Assembly (NCBI GenBank): GCA_024408075.1
Contig: JAKSVK010000009.1
Coordinates: 1 to 36,361, forward strand
Length of the DNA stretch: 36,361 bases
Direction: 5' to 3'
From: Bacilli bacterium
GTDB taxonomy: Bacteria > Bacillota_I > Bacilli_A > RFN20 > CAG-826
Under the pieces are notes generated by a model that searched no databases, had not been told where the DNA came from, and worked only from the letters and a program-made list of their open reading frames with translations. This document shows positions 23,039 through 31,642 of the stretch, in pieces. The position numbers and the translations under genes are program-made. Position 1 is the stretch's first letter, and each line of letters begins with the position of its first letter.

Positions 23039-24254
23039 AATTTTAAATTTTATCAATAAAACACACACTTATTTAATTTTATCTTCATTTTTTTTGCTAC
23101 TGCTTCCTAATTGTATTAAGGTTTTATCTGTTAATTATTTACCTGGAATCATTTATAGAAGCATTATTCTTGTTTTGTTTGGAATATTAGGCGTAATATC
23201 TTTCATTTTTAATAAACATTACAAAACAAAATATTTTAGTATTTTTATATCAATTTATTTAGCGTTCTCCATTATTTCGCTTTGCCTCACTAACGCCAAA
23301 CCTAATTTAGAATTAAAAACTCTGGATTATTTCCTTTCTCTTGGCGAAATTGCCTCAACCGTTATATCTTTGATATTTATTTTTTCGTGTTTAAAATCTC
23401 GGGAAATTAATAAAATACTGATTGTAAAAGTATTAGCCTATGCATCAATAGTTCTTATATTCTTATCGTTTATTATTGATTGGAATGCAATCGTAAGTAC
23501 TTTTACTGAATTTGACCATTCGAACTATGATGTGAAATCTATCTTTTTCGATAAGAACACTTTTGGTTTAATTTTATTTGCAGGATGCACTAGTTTTTGT
23601 TTTCTAGGAATTACTAAAAATAGACTTTATTTGTTTGGGGCGGTTTTTTCTGTACTTTATTCTGGAATTGCTCGTGCTAAAACCTCATTACTCATATCTT
23701 TAATTTTATTAATTTCATCTTTTGTATATTGTATTGTCTGTGATGTTAAAACCAAAAAAATTAAAAATATAATCATTTATTTTTCGTTAATATTTTTGGT
23801 TTTGATGACTTTGATACTTATTATTTTGAAGGTTGGATTTTTTGCAAAAATATTCGATGTTATTTTTGGTGATTATGGTTTAATTTATGATGGAAAAGTT
23901 GTTATTCGTGAAAGATTTAAAAATTGGTCAAATAAACTTAGCTCAATAGATTCTCCATTAATTTGGATATTTGGATATGGTGAAAGACTAGCTTATACAT
24001 TTGCAGGACGCCCAATTGACAATTCCTACATTTACATCTTATTAAATGGTGGATTAATTAAATTAATTTTATACACAGCAATTTTAGGTTATCTAGTTTT
24101 TCAGAAAACTAAAATTTCTACATCAAAAATAAATAAAGTGATTGGAATCATTTCCATTTTTTCAGTCGTGTTGTATGGCTTTTTTGAAGATTGTTATTTA
24201 ATTGGTTGTTCTCTTCCTTCATTGCTTTTTTCATTGATTATTGTTTGTATTTAG
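23028..24254 (+). CDS. Wzy-like polymerase / O-antigen-ligase-type membrane protein
   Basis: The 408-aa protein is a multi-span membrane protein of about 10-12 helices. Family-type landmarks are the periplasm-facing segment with FDHSNYDVKSIFFDKNTFG, the helix with GIARAKTSLLISLILL, and WIFGYGERLAYTFAGRPIDNSYIY before the last helices (DNSY resembles the 'HN' loop of Wzy/WaaL). It should join repeat units or attach the polymer to its carrier. A second such gene lies at 25338-26756, so one may polymerise and the other ligate. Overlaps the GT4 gene by 11 bases and is followed by a 55-base gap with a promoter for the next gene. Confidence 0.75.
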   Translation: MRSKILNFINKTHTYLILSSFFLLLLPNCIKVLSVNYLPGIIYRSIILVLFGILGVISFIFNKHYKTKYFSIFISIYLAFSIISLCLTNAKPNLELKTLDYFLSLGEIASTVISLIFIFSCLKSREINKILIVKVLAYASIVLIFLSFIIDWNAIVSTFTEFDHSNYDVKSIFFDKNTFGLILFAGCTSFCFLGITKNRLYLFGAVFSVLYSGIARAKTSLLISLILLISSFVYCIVCDVKTKKIKNIIIYFSLIFLVLMTLILIILKVGFFAKIFDVIFGDYGLIYDGKVVIRERFKNWSNKLSSIDSPLIWIFGYGERLAYTFAGRPIDNSYIYILLNGGLIKLILYTAILGYLVFQKTKISTSKINKVIGIISIFSVVLYGFFEDCYLIGCSLPSLLFSLIIVCI

Positions 24255-24274
24255 CTTCAATTTATAAATATAAT

Positions 24275-24303
24275 TTGTAAATCACGTCTTAATAAATTAT
24301 CCT
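24275..24303 (+). promoter_or_regulatory. Weak putative promoter before the GT2 gene
   Basis: TTGTAA (24275-24280), 17-base spacer, TATCCT (24298-24303), 7 bases before ATG 24310. The -10 box is poor, but the geometry matches the other leaderless starts in the window. Confidence 0.35.
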
Positions 24304-24309
24304 AATTAT

Positions 24310-25341
24310 ATGCAAAATGAGGTTTTGGTTTCGTTTATAATTCCTTGCCTAAATGGCGAAAAATTTATTTCAACGTGCCTAGATAGTATTATTTCTCAAA
24401 CAGTTCCTTACTGGGAAGTTTTCGTTGTAGATAATGGTTCAGATGACAATAGTATCCAGATTTTACAAGAATATGCTAAAAAAGATGACAGAATACATGT
24501 TTTAAGTTCAAAAATTAAATGTCAAAGTACAGCTAGAAACATTGCTATAGAACAAGCAAATGGAAAATATTTATGTTTTATTGATATTGATGATTTTATT
24601 GCAAACGATCTGATAGAATCATATCCTACAAATGAGCAATTTGACTTCTATTTTTCTAATTGGAACAAAATAAAAGGCGGTAAACAATCTAAGAGAATTT
24701 TTCCAGTTAGTAAAAAAGTTCTTGAAAGAAACGATATTGTTGATATTCAACGTTGGATTTTCGGGGATGTAAAATCTAAAAACCCATTTGATTTGGATAC
24801 TTTTTCAAGCAATTGCGGTAAGTTTTACAAAACATCCATTGTTAAAAAACACAACATAGAATTTGTTCCAATGGCTAAAATAGGTGGTTCTGAAGACGCG
24901 ATATTCAATATGCAATTTTTGGAATATGCTCAAAATGGTTATTTTAGCGAAAAGTGTTTGTATAATTATGTATCACATACTGGTTCCTATACTCATAAAA
25001 GAAAAATAGAAACCTTAAACTTGTATTTTGAACAGCATAAAATTCAAGAAAATATTTTAAGAGAATTTGACAAACTTAATGAATGGGGAAAACATTTAAG
25101 CAACCGTTTATTAATAGTGAGTTTATCTATTTTTATAGTTGTTTCAAGATTGAAATATAGTCATAAAACAAAAATTTCTTTCCTTAAGAATTTTTTAGAA
25201 AATGAGATTTTTTCAAAAAATGTTAATAATATGAATGTTAATCAATTTGGCCTTCTTTATAGGATTCTATTAAAGCTTATAATGAAGAAAAAGGTTAGAC
25301 TTGCATTTTTGTTTGTTAAGGTCGCGGATTTGATTATATGA
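24310..25341 (+). CDS. GT2 glycosyltransferase
   Basis: The 343-aa product is a classical GT-A family 2 enzyme. It has VSFIIPCLNGEKFISTCLDS, then VFVVDNGSDDNSIQILQEYA, STARNIAIEQANGKYLCFID and the DIDD metal motif, with a later GSEDAIFNMQFL (SED...F) and a C-terminal helical region that may touch the membrane. It would add one sugar to the lipid-linked repeat. It overlaps the next Wzy-like gene by 4 bases (ATGA). There is no Shine-Dalgarno site at its ATG, in line with a leaderless start. Confidence 0.85.
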   Translation: MQNEVLVSFIIPCLNGEKFISTCLDSIISQTVPYWEVFVVDNGSDDNSIQILQEYAKKDDRIHVLSSKIKCQSTARNIAIEQANGKYLCFIDIDDFIANDLIESYPTNEQFDFYFSNWNKIKGGKQSKRIFPVSKKVLERNDIVDIQRWIFGDVKSKNPFDLDTFSSNCGKFYKTSIVKKHNIEFVPMAKIGGSEDAIFNMQFLEYAQNGYFSEKCLYNYVSHTGSYTHKRKIETLNLYFEQHKIQENILREFDKLNEWGKHLSNRLLIVSLSIFIVVSRLKYSHKTKISFLKNFLENEIFSKNVNNMNVNQFGLLYRILLKLIMKKKVRLAFLFVKVADLII

Positions 25342-26756
25342 TTGCTAAGATTAAATCATTTTTTTCTACAAAAAATTCTCGCTTAGAGCTTATAAGCGAA
25401 ATCATTTTTTTGTTTTATCTTGTTTGGGTAACCATACCTTTTGTTAGCACAAGAGTGCCGATTTTATTTAATCTTACTTCGGGCGGAAGCTTTGCCATTG
25501 TTTATAGAGCAATTGGCAGTCTTGTTTTTGCAGGCTTTTTCGCTATTGTTGCTATAGTTAATAAATTCAAGGTTAACAAACTATATTTAATTGCTGCTGG
25601 AATATTATTGCTTACCAATATTATTGGCACATTGGTTCTTCCAAATAGTGTGATTTATGGTGATGGCACAGTTTACAATGATGGTTTTCTTAGTAATAAC
25701 CATTATTTCCATATATCTGAATATACTGTAGGTTATTTTTCGATTTTGAAAGGTTTGTTTAGGATTGGATTTGGCTTAGTTTTTGGATATGTATTGCTTT
25801 TTATTGTTCCGAAAGTGGTTGGAAAGAAGTTACTTAAAAAAGTTTCAATATTTTATGTTGGCCTATTGGCGCTAGCTTGTTTCTTAAGCTTCATTTTAGA
25901 AACATCTAAATTTAAATCTGGGAACATTTTGAATTTAAATTTATCATCAATTTTTGCATCTAAAAACGATTTTGGTGCATTTTTAATTATTGGTTCACTT
26001 GCTTGTTTGTATTTGCAGCAAATAAAAATTAAATTTTATAAATTATTGTACGTTCCTTTAGGAATATTTATGATTTTTTCAATAGTGAGCGGTTGCAAAA
26101 CATCACTTTTATTTGCGGTCATTATTCTTTTCTATATGCTTGCCACGATGATCAAAAAAATAAAATCTATAAATGAAAAAATGTATAAGGCATCTCAAGT
26201 TATTTTTGTCTCATTTATTAGTTTAATTTTTATTTTCTTTATTTTGCTTTTGTCAAATGCATTTCCATCGCTAAGTGGATTAAAACAAAAAGTTGATTTT
26301 GCTTTATCACATGATGTTGCATATACATTAACAACAAGATTCCAGATTTGGTCTCTAAGTTTTAAAAACACTAATTTATTTAAGATTTTATTTGGACAAA
26401 CTTGGTCCTATGGCCCTCAGCACTTATATGCATCATCTAGTTTCTATATCGGAACAGGATTTACTTCATATCATAACTCATTAGTGTTTATTTATTCTGT
26501 GTCTGGATTAGTTGGTCTAGTTTTTTATGTATTTTTAATTGTTAAAAGTATTCGACTAACTATTAATTTTAAGAACTTTAAAATGCGTTCATTTTTACTT
26601 TTATTATTTTTTGGACTATTAATTTTTAGTTTGGTGGAAGATGATTTAATTTTTATTTCAGGCTCTGGTTTTTCACTTTATTATTCACTTATGCTTTCGC
26701 CTGTTGGCAAAGAAAAAGGAAATATTAAAGATTACGTTGTGGAGGTAAATGTATGA
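25338..26756 (+). CDS. Second Wzy/O-antigen-ligase-like membrane protein
   Basis: The 472-aa protein has about 12 hydrophobic helices, with a loop holding YHNSLVFIYSVSGLVGLVFY near the end. 'YHN' is the usual periplasmic ligase or polymerase motif. SIFASKNDFGAFLIIGSL earlier matches the 'KN.FG' segment also seen in the other Wzy-like protein of the locus. FSIVSGCKTSLLFAVIILF parallels the 'RAKTSLL' helix of that protein. It polymerises or ligates the lipid-linked polymer. It overlaps both neighbours by 4 bases. The two proteins share topology and motifs but are clearly different sequences, not a recent duplication. Confidence 0.75.
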   Translation: MIAKIKSFFSTKNSRLELISEIIFLFYLVWVTIPFVSTRVPILFNLTSGGSFAIVYRAIGSLVFAGFFAIVAIVNKFKVNKLYLIAAGILLLTNIIGTLVLPNSVIYGDGTVYNDGFLSNNHYFHISEYTVGYFSILKGLFRIGFGLVFGYVLLFIVPKVVGKKLLKKVSIFYVGLLALACFLSFILETSKFKSGNILNLNLSSIFASKNDFGAFLIIGSLACLYLQQIKIKFYKLLYVPLGIFMIFSIVSGCKTSLLFAVIILFYMLATMIKKIKSINEKMYKASQVIFVSFISLIFIFFILLLSNAFPSLSGLKQKVDFALSHDVAYTLTTRFQIWSLSFKNTNLFKILFGQTWSYGPQHLYASSSFYIGTGFTSYHNSLVFIYSVSGLVGLVFYVFLIVKSIRLTINFKNFKMRSFLLLLFFGLLIFSLVEDDLIFISGSGFSLYYSLMLSPVGKEKGNIKDYVVEVNV

Positions 26757-27352
26757 GAAAACCGCACTTACTCTTTTTAATGTTTGCCGTTCTTTTAACA
26801 AGTTGTAACTCGTTTACAAAAGATGATTCTCAGAAAGACTCGTTCTTTTTAAGAAAAAAATATCAGATTACTAGAATATACGACATTAATGAAGATGGCT
26901 CGCTTAGTAATTCATATTTAACGCCTGCAAGTTTAAATTTTGATATTGAAAATACTTATATGGATTTCTACTATGGTGGATTAGATTATTTTAAAGAAAA
27001 CGGTTCAAAATTTATTATGTCCGTTGCGTTTAATGGTTCAAGTACCGCCTATGATACCGATTACTTAAATAAAATGAATGGCATTATTCCTATTATTGGA
27101 GAATATAAATTAGACAGAAAAAGAGATTATGCTGTTCCATTTTATGTTAATTTTAAAGACGCCAATAAACATCTATTATTAGAAAATTATAACAACGATA
27201 AAAAAATGTATCAGGCAACAGTATTTCCGGAATACTATATTCGTCTTAATTTTTTACTATATTTAAAGAGTTCAGAAAATGCAAAAAAGGTTTGTCTTGA
27301 GTTTGGCAAAATTTCAAAGATAAATGAACTTGAAGATATCCCTCATATATAA
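26753..27352 (+). CDS. Lipoprotein of unknown function
   Basis: The 199-aa product has a lipoprotein signal peptide: a basic start, a hydrophobic core and a lipobox LLTSC with C18. The mature part is probably beta-rich and anchored on the outer face of the membrane. I recognise no domain. Conspicuous segments are YDINEDGSLSNSYLTPASLNFDI and FYVNFKDANKHLLL. Its ATG follows GGAGG at 26741-26745 and lies inside the end of the Wzy-like gene, so it is the last gene of the operon. A role in handling or anchoring the exported polymer is plausible from position only. A terminator follows at 27446. Confidence 0.7.
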   Translation: MRKPHLLFLMFAVLLTSCNSFTKDDSQKDSFFLRKKYQITRIYDINEDGSLSNSYLTPASLNFDIENTYMDFYYGGLDYFKENGSKFIMSVAFNGSSTAYDTDYLNKMNGIIPIIGEYKLDRKRDYAVPFYVNFKDANKHLLLENYNNDKKMYQATVFPEYYIRLNFLLYLKSSENAKKVCLEFGKISKINELEDIPHI

Positions 27353-27445
27353 TTTATTTGATTTTTTTATCTAAAATTTATTCCATTTAGAATATAATTT
27401 ACGGTTTTTCTCATTACGATTCTGACTATCTATTCGAAAAACATT

Positions 27446-27468
27446 AAGAGGCTAAAGCCTCTTTTTGT
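27446..27468 (+). terminator. Intrinsic terminator of the polysaccharide operon
   Basis: AAGAGGCT (27446-27453) pairs with AGCCTCTT (27456-27463), followed by TTTG. It has an 8-bp stem and ends the operon that includes the lipoprotein gene. Confidence 0.8.
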
Positions 27469-27606
27469 TTATGATTCCTCTTATTGATTGAGAAATCATT
27501 AATCTTTACTGATTCTTAATTCTATTTTTTAAAAAGTTAGTTTTATTTATTATCTAAGAGGAATTTATTGTTATATATTTATAGAAGGAGTATCAACAGA
27601 TTTTGC

Positions 27607-27723
27607 ATGCATATACGAGTTTTAGAGTATAGAAGTACGAATCAATCATTGACATTTAATTTCTCTTATATTGAAGATTCTATTCTTTCTCTTATTTTTT
27701 TATGGTTTAAAAATCAAGGCTAA
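27607..27723 (+). CDS. Short hypothetical ORF (38 aa)
   Basis: An ATG at 27607 opens 38 residues that include IRVLEYRSTNQSLTFNFSYI and end in a hydrophobic IFLWFKNQG. The frame is open for some codons upstream as well. An AGAAGGAG-type sequence occurs at 27582-27589 but is 17 bases from the ATG. It may be a remnant or a small peptide; low confidence. Confidence 0.2.
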   Translation: MHIRVLEYRSTNQSLTFNFSYIEDSILSLIFLWFKNQG

Positions 27724-27812
27724 TTATTTGTATCCAATTTCTTTTAAATTTGAAATTCAAAACTTATTTTAAATTTTAATAAAATGGTGACATTGTTGCG
27801 TTCTACAAAAAA

Positions 27813-27840
27813 TTGCCTTTTTTATTGTATGCGGTAAAAT
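27813..27840 (+). promoter_or_regulatory. Putative promoter of the 75-aa ORF
   Basis: TTGCCT (27813-27818), 16-base spacer, TAAAAT (27835-27840), 9 bases before ATG 27849. The TTG at 27813 belongs to the -35 box and is an unlikely start codon. Confidence 0.4.
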
Positions 27841-27848
27841 TAATTAAA

Positions 27849-28076
27849 ATGTATAATCAAAGGATGAATATAATATTTAATTACTTAATTTCTAATTGCC
27901 AATCTGGCTATACTTTCACATGCATTCAGATGTGCAACACTTTACAAATACCATACAATGGTTCTTTTAGAACTTACTTCAATAAAAATTTTCAAAATTT
28001 TGCGATCGCATCAGCAAATAAGCCGATTGTCGGTTTGCATCAAAACAAACCTTTTAAAGTTTTTGTATTAATTTAA
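27849..28076 (+). CDS. Small hypothetical protein (75 aa), possible winged-helix regulator
   Basis: The 75-aa frame starts at ATG 27849 (MYNQRMNIIFNYLISN). Its pattern IIFNYLISNCQSGYTFTCIQ, then LQIPYNGSFRTYFNKNF could be a small winged-helix fold, but I do not recognise a family. The GTAAAAT box sits 9 bases before the ATG and there is no Shine-Dalgarno site. It lies 64 bases upstream of the ATPase gene of the second accessory block. If real, it may regulate that block. The frame could also be chance. Confidence 0.35.
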   Translation: MYNQRMNIIFNYLISNCQSGYTFTCIQMCNTLQIPYNGSFRTYFNKNFQNFAIASANKPIVGLHQNKPFKVFVLI

Positions 28077-28140
28077 TATATTAATCTAATTAATTTTATC
28101 GTTGAATCGATTATATTTAATATAAAGGAGATTGCTAATT

Positions 28141-30294
28141 ATGATTCAAAAAGTAAATAATTTTTCATTAAAATCCTTTAAAAATTATACAACTCCAGAA
28201 AATTTATTTTTCAAAAAAGTAAATGTATTTTTTGGTTGCAATGGAAAAGGAAAATCATCTTTAGCAGAAGGCGTTGCTAGCGAAATTAAAAATGTAGATA
28301 AAATTTCGGAGGAAAACTATAGAATTTTTTCGAAGGATTATTTAAAACTAAAATTAATTAATGATAAAAGAAGGCTAAAAGGTGTTAAGGCAGTTTTTGG
28401 AAATAAAAATGTAAAAAACGACAAAGAAATTGAGGTGCTTAAGGAAAAACTGGAAGACACATCTAAACTTATGGGAGAAATAAATTCAAATTTTTCCTTA
28501 ATGGATTCTTTAGTAAAAACCATAGAAGATGGTGTTAGAGGTTCAAAAAAGATACGCCATATTTCAATTTTAACAGAGGAAGATTTAACAACTTATAAAA
28601 CAACTTTCGAAACATTGAAAGATGCTGCGCTAAAAATTACAACCGAAGATAAATTAAAAACAATTACTGCAAACATCGATTTTGAAAAGAAAAGAAACGA
28701 ACTTGAACTTTTGCCATCAGTTAGTTTGAACAATATTAATAAATCTTTGGATATTGCTTCTGAAATAATAAATCATTCATACAAAACAGAAAATATACCA
28801 GCAACTGAAGTTCTTGATTGGATTGAACAAGGATTAGATCTTCATAAAGAAAGTGCAACATGCTTATTTTGCGGTTCTAATTTAGATAACCTTACGAGTA
28901 TAAAAAAGCATTTTGAAGAATATATAAACAATACTAGGCAAAAAGATGAGCGAATTTTAATGAATTTCTCCGGTTTATTAGATTCAGAGATTTTAAAAAT
29001 TGATACCTTTGTTGGTAATGAAAATATGTTTAAAAATTGCGATATTGAAGTTTCTTCACAAATTAAGAGCTTGTTGAGTTACAAAAATAACCTTGTTTCA
29101 ATTAAAGATGTGCTAGAAAAAAAGTTTCAAAAATTTGAGTCCGTGTATATTGTTGATTTTAAAGAAGTTAAAGAATCGTTCATTGAAGCAACTGGAGCTT
29201 TATATACAGTACAAAAATTTGTGGAAGATTCGAAAGCCAAAATAGCAAAAGAAGAGAATAAGCTCAATGATTTATTAAAGGGCTTAATCGCGTTAAAAGT
29301 TTTAAACAACAAACAAATTGCTGACTTAGCAAAACAAACCAATAGCAAAATATTAAGTTTAAAAACAATAGAACGATCTAATGAATTAATAAAAGAACAA
29401 ATTAAAAATTTAAAAAATAAATCAAAAGTTACAAGCGATTTTGCTGAATTTATAAACGGTATTTTATTAGATTTAGATATTAAGTTTAAATTAGATATTG
29501 TCGAAGACGACTATCGAATAGTACCTTTAAAAAGCGATGATGAAATAGATATTGACAATATTAGTGAAGGTGAAAGAAATTTATTGTCCTTACTCTTTTT
29601 CTACTTCGAACTTTTCGAAGATAATATGCAAGAACATTTCAAAGAAGACATTAAATATATTGTGGTTGATGATCCACTTTCAAGTTTAGATGATAATAAT
29701 AGGACTTATTTAATTTCTATATTGCAAATGCTTTTTAAACAAAATGATGTTCAAGTGTTTGTGTTTACTCATGATTGGGATGCTTATTGTCAATTGCTTT
29801 ATAATGTTGACAAATCAAAATATGCCAGTTTTGAAATTAAAAAAGACAAAAATGGAATTTCTACTGTTGTAATTGGAAAACCGACAATAACACCTTACGA
29901 ACATGATTTCTTTGAACTAATCGATTTTTCTAAAAAAACAGCAGATTCTCTTGATGATGGTGATGTTTATCATTTGCCTAACTGTATTAGAAGAGTTCTT
30001 GAAGTTTTCTTAAAATTTAAAGTTCTAAATTGTTCTCCAACCGCATCAAATATTAATAACGTTACAATAGGTTTATTCAACAAGGAGACTCTTGATGCAA
30101 AAGAAAATGTAAAATTAATGTCATTATTGACAGTAATTAATTCAAAGTCTCATGAGGCAGCAAGAAATAGTGAAGAAGTTTATAAAGCTTTGAAATTTTT
30201 AGTTAAGCAAATTGAAACTGCTGATAAAACCCATTTTAATATGCTTAAGAATAAAAAAGCTCAATATGAACAAATGAATGGAGAAAATTTATGA
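28141..30294 (+). CDS. AAA_13/RloC-like ABC-type ATPase
   Basis: The 717-aa protein has the SMC-like layout. Walker A is GCNGKGKS (32-39). A long coiled-coil region follows (about 90-450) and contains a CLFCG zinc-hook-like CxxC (C241, C244). The ABC signature is ISEGERN (474-480), Walker B is YIVVDDPLSSLDD (D510, D511), and then FVFTHDWDAY. The C-terminal part has IRRVLEVFLKF and INSKSHEAA, as in AAA_13-type defence ATPases. It lacks the RNxxxH HEPN motif of RloC/PrrC, so it is not obviously an RNase. Start: ATG 28141 with AAAGGAG at 28124-28130; an upstream TTG at 28132 would sit on top of the Shine-Dalgarno. It overlaps the DUF2130 gene by 4 bases. It probably senses a nucleic-acid or phage signal. 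Confidence 0.8.
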   Translation: MIQKVNNFSLKSFKNYTTPENLFFKKVNVFFGCNGKGKSSLAEGVASEIKNVDKISEENYRIFSKDYLKLKLINDKRRLKGVKAVFGNKNVKNDKEIEVLKEKLEDTSKLMGEINSNFSLMDSLVKTIEDGVRGSKKIRHISILTEEDLTTYKTTFETLKDAALKITTEDKLKTITANIDFEKKRNELELLPSVSLNNINKSLDIASEIINHSYKTENIPATEVLDWIEQGLDLHKESATCLFCGSNLDNLTSIKKHFEEYINNTRQKDERILMNFSGLLDSEILKIDTFVGNENMFKNCDIEVSSQIKSLLSYKNNLVSIKDVLEKKFQKFESVYIVDFKEVKESFIEATGALYTVQKFVEDSKAKIAKEENKLNDLLKGLIALKVLNNKQIADLAKQTNSKILSLKTIERSNELIKEQIKNLKNKSKVTSDFAEFINGILLDLDIKFKLDIVEDDYRIVPLKSDDEIDIDNISEGERNLLSLLFFYFELFEDNMQEHFKEDIKYIVVDDPLSSLDDNNRTYLISILQMLFKQNDVQVFVFTHDWDAYCQLLYNVDKSKYASFEIKKDKNGISTVVIGKPTITPYEHDFFELIDFSKKTADSLDDGDVYHLPNCIRRVLEVFLKFKVLNCSPTASNINNVTIGLFNKETLDAKENVKLMSLLTVINSKSHEAARNSEEVYKALKFLVKQIETADKTHFNMLKNKKAQYEQMNGENL

Positions 30295-31538
30295 AAACAA
30301 TTAAATGCCCAAAATGCGGTGAACAATTTACTATTGATGAATCCGGCTACAACGAAATAGTGAACCAAGTTAAAGACGAAGTTTTTAAACAGGAACTTCA
30401 AGAACAGGCTAATGCTTTAAAAGAAAAGTTTGCATCTGAGATTAAACTCGCTGTTAATGAAGCAGTAGCTCAAAAAGAAAAAGAAATTCAATCTTTAAAA
30501 CTTCAAAATGAATCACTTAATAATTCAATGGAGGAAAAGATTGAACTTTCTAATGCTAAATATAAAGAAGAGATTGCTAGATTAAACGGTGATCTAAAAG
30601 CTAAAGACGCAAGTGTTAAATCTCAAGTAGAAGAAGCAGTCCAAGCAAAAGAAAAAGAAATTCTTAAGCTTAGTAATGAGCTTTCTATGAAAGATAAGGA
30701 AAATCTTCTTAGTATTTCAAATTTAAAACAACAACATGCTTCTGATATGAAGCTTATGGAAGAACAAGTTGCATATTATAAGGATTTAAAAACAAAACTT
30801 TCTACCAAACTTGTTGGAGAAACCCTTGAACAACACTGTTTAAACCTATTTAATCAGCTTAGAACTACAGCATTCCCAAATGCATACTTTGATAAAGATA
30901 ATGAAGTAAGCAAAGAATCAGGATCAAAAGGGGACTTTATCTTTAAAGACTTTGCAGATGGTCAAGAATACATTTCTATAATGTTTGAAATGAAAAATGA
31001 AAATGATACAACTGCTACAAAGCATAAAAATGAAGATTTCTTTAAAGAACTTGACAAAGACAGAAATGAAAAAGGCTGTGAATATGCAGTTTTAGTTTCA
31101 ATGTTGGAACCAGATAGCGAATTTTATAACGCCGGTATCGTGGATGTTTCTTTTAAATATCCAAAGATGTATGTTATTCGTCCTCAATGTTTTATTTCTA
31201 TGATCACTTTACTTGCAAACGCTGCAAAGAATTCTATTAATTATCAAAAACAATTAGTAGAAGTAAAGAATCAAAATATTGATATTACTCATTTTGAAGA
31301 TGATTTAAATGAATTCAAAGCAAATTTCTCAAGAAATGTCGAAATCGCTAAAGGTAAGTTTGATAAATCTATAGAAGAAATAGATAAGACAATTGAACAT
31401 CTTCAAAAAGTTAAAGATGCATTACTTGGTTCTGGTAATCAATTGAGGATTGCTAATGATAAAGTGCAGGATATTACTATTAAGAAATTAACTAAGAATA
31501 ATCCAACAATGAAAGAAAAATTTGATAATTTAAAATAA
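30291..31538 (+). CDS. DUF2130 protein with coiled coil and PD-(D/E)xK-like motif
   Basis: The 415-aa protein begins with a zinc ribbon, IKCPKCGEQF (C6, C9), then a long coiled coil (about 40-170). After it comes the DUF2130 core: LVGETLEQHCLNLFNQLR, SKGDFIFKDFADG, IMFEMKNEND, CEYAVLVSMLEPDSEF and YPKMYVIRPQCFISMI. The D215...E233-M-K235 spacing resembles the PD-(D/E)xK nuclease motif, so it may cut DNA; that is inferred. It overlaps the ATPase gene by 4 bases, with the Shine-Dalgarno GGAG just ahead, so the ATPase and this protein probably form one system in which the ATPase controls a nuclease-like partner. It ends just before two hairpins at 31546-31610. DUF2130 genes also occur outside defence loci, so the pairing is the main argument here. 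Confidence 0.8.
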   Translation: MKTIKCPKCGEQFTIDESGYNEIVNQVKDEVFKQELQEQANALKEKFASEIKLAVNEAVAQKEKEIQSLKLQNESLNNSMEEKIELSNAKYKEEIARLNGDLKAKDASVKSQVEEAVQAKEKEILKLSNELSMKDKENLLSISNLKQQHASDMKLMEEQVAYYKDLKTKLSTKLVGETLEQHCLNLFNQLRTTAFPNAYFDKDNEVSKESGSKGDFIFKDFADGQEYISIMFEMKNENDTTATKHKNEDFFKELDKDRNEKGCEYAVLVSMLEPDSEFYNAGIVDVSFKYPKMYVIRPQCFISMITLLANAAKNSINYQKQLVEVKNQNIDITHFEDDLNEFKANFSRNVEIAKGKFDKSIEEIDKTIEHLQKVKDALLGSGNQLRIANDKVQDITIKKLTKNNPTMKEKFDNLK

Positions 31539-31545
31539 GTTGAAT

Positions 31546-31576
31546 CAGTGTATTGAAATGTTTTTTCAATACACTG
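31546..31576 (+). repeat. Long hairpin after the DUF2130 gene
   Basis: CAGTGTATTGAAA (31546-31558) pairs perfectly with TTTCAATACACTG (31564-31576), a 13-bp stem with a 5-base loop. No T-run follows, so it may protect the 3' end rather than terminate. Confidence 0.6.
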
Positions 31577-31581
31577 GTTTG

Positions 31582-31610
31582 AAAGAATAGACTTTGTCTA
31601 TTCTTTTTTT
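31582..31610 (+). terminator. Intrinsic terminator of the ATPase-DUF2130 operon
   Basis: AAAGAATAGAC (31582-31592) and GTCTATTCTTT (31596-31606) with loop TTT, then a T-run to 31610. This separates the ATPase pair from the PHP-ATPase unit. Confidence 0.85.
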
Positions 31611-31636
31611 GTGTTTTTTATATACTATGATATAAT
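31609..31636 (+). promoter_or_regulatory. Extended -10 promoter of the PHP-ATPase unit
   Basis: TTGTGT (31609-31614), 16-base spacer, TATAAT (31631-31636) with TGA directly upstream (TGaTATAAT). The -10 ends 7 bases before ATG 31643, so the transcript would be leaderless. Confidence 0.65.
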
Positions 31637-31642
31637 TGAATT

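Larger units (their letters stand above)
27353..27848 (+). other. Intergenic region between the polysaccharide operon and the second accessory block
   Basis: About 495 bases contain a terminator (27446-27468), a weak 38-codon ORF (27607-27723) and the promoter of the small gene at 27849. The rest is AT-rich with no other feature I can support. Confidence 0.5.

Noticed and set aside
27813-27848. TTG start at 27813 for the small ORF
   Set aside because: The TTG is part of a probable -35 box, and the first ATG (27849) follows the -10 box at the spacing seen in other units.
28132-28140. TTG start at 28132 for the ATPase gene
   Set aside because: It lies one base from the Shine-Dalgarno AAAGGAG; ATG 28141 has the right spacing.
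30084-30180. HEPN RNase domain at the end of the AAA_13-like ATPase (as in RloC)
   Set aside because: The C-terminus has INSKSHEAARNS but no R/N-x3-4-H arrangement; the CxxC zinc-hook feature alone does not make it RloC.
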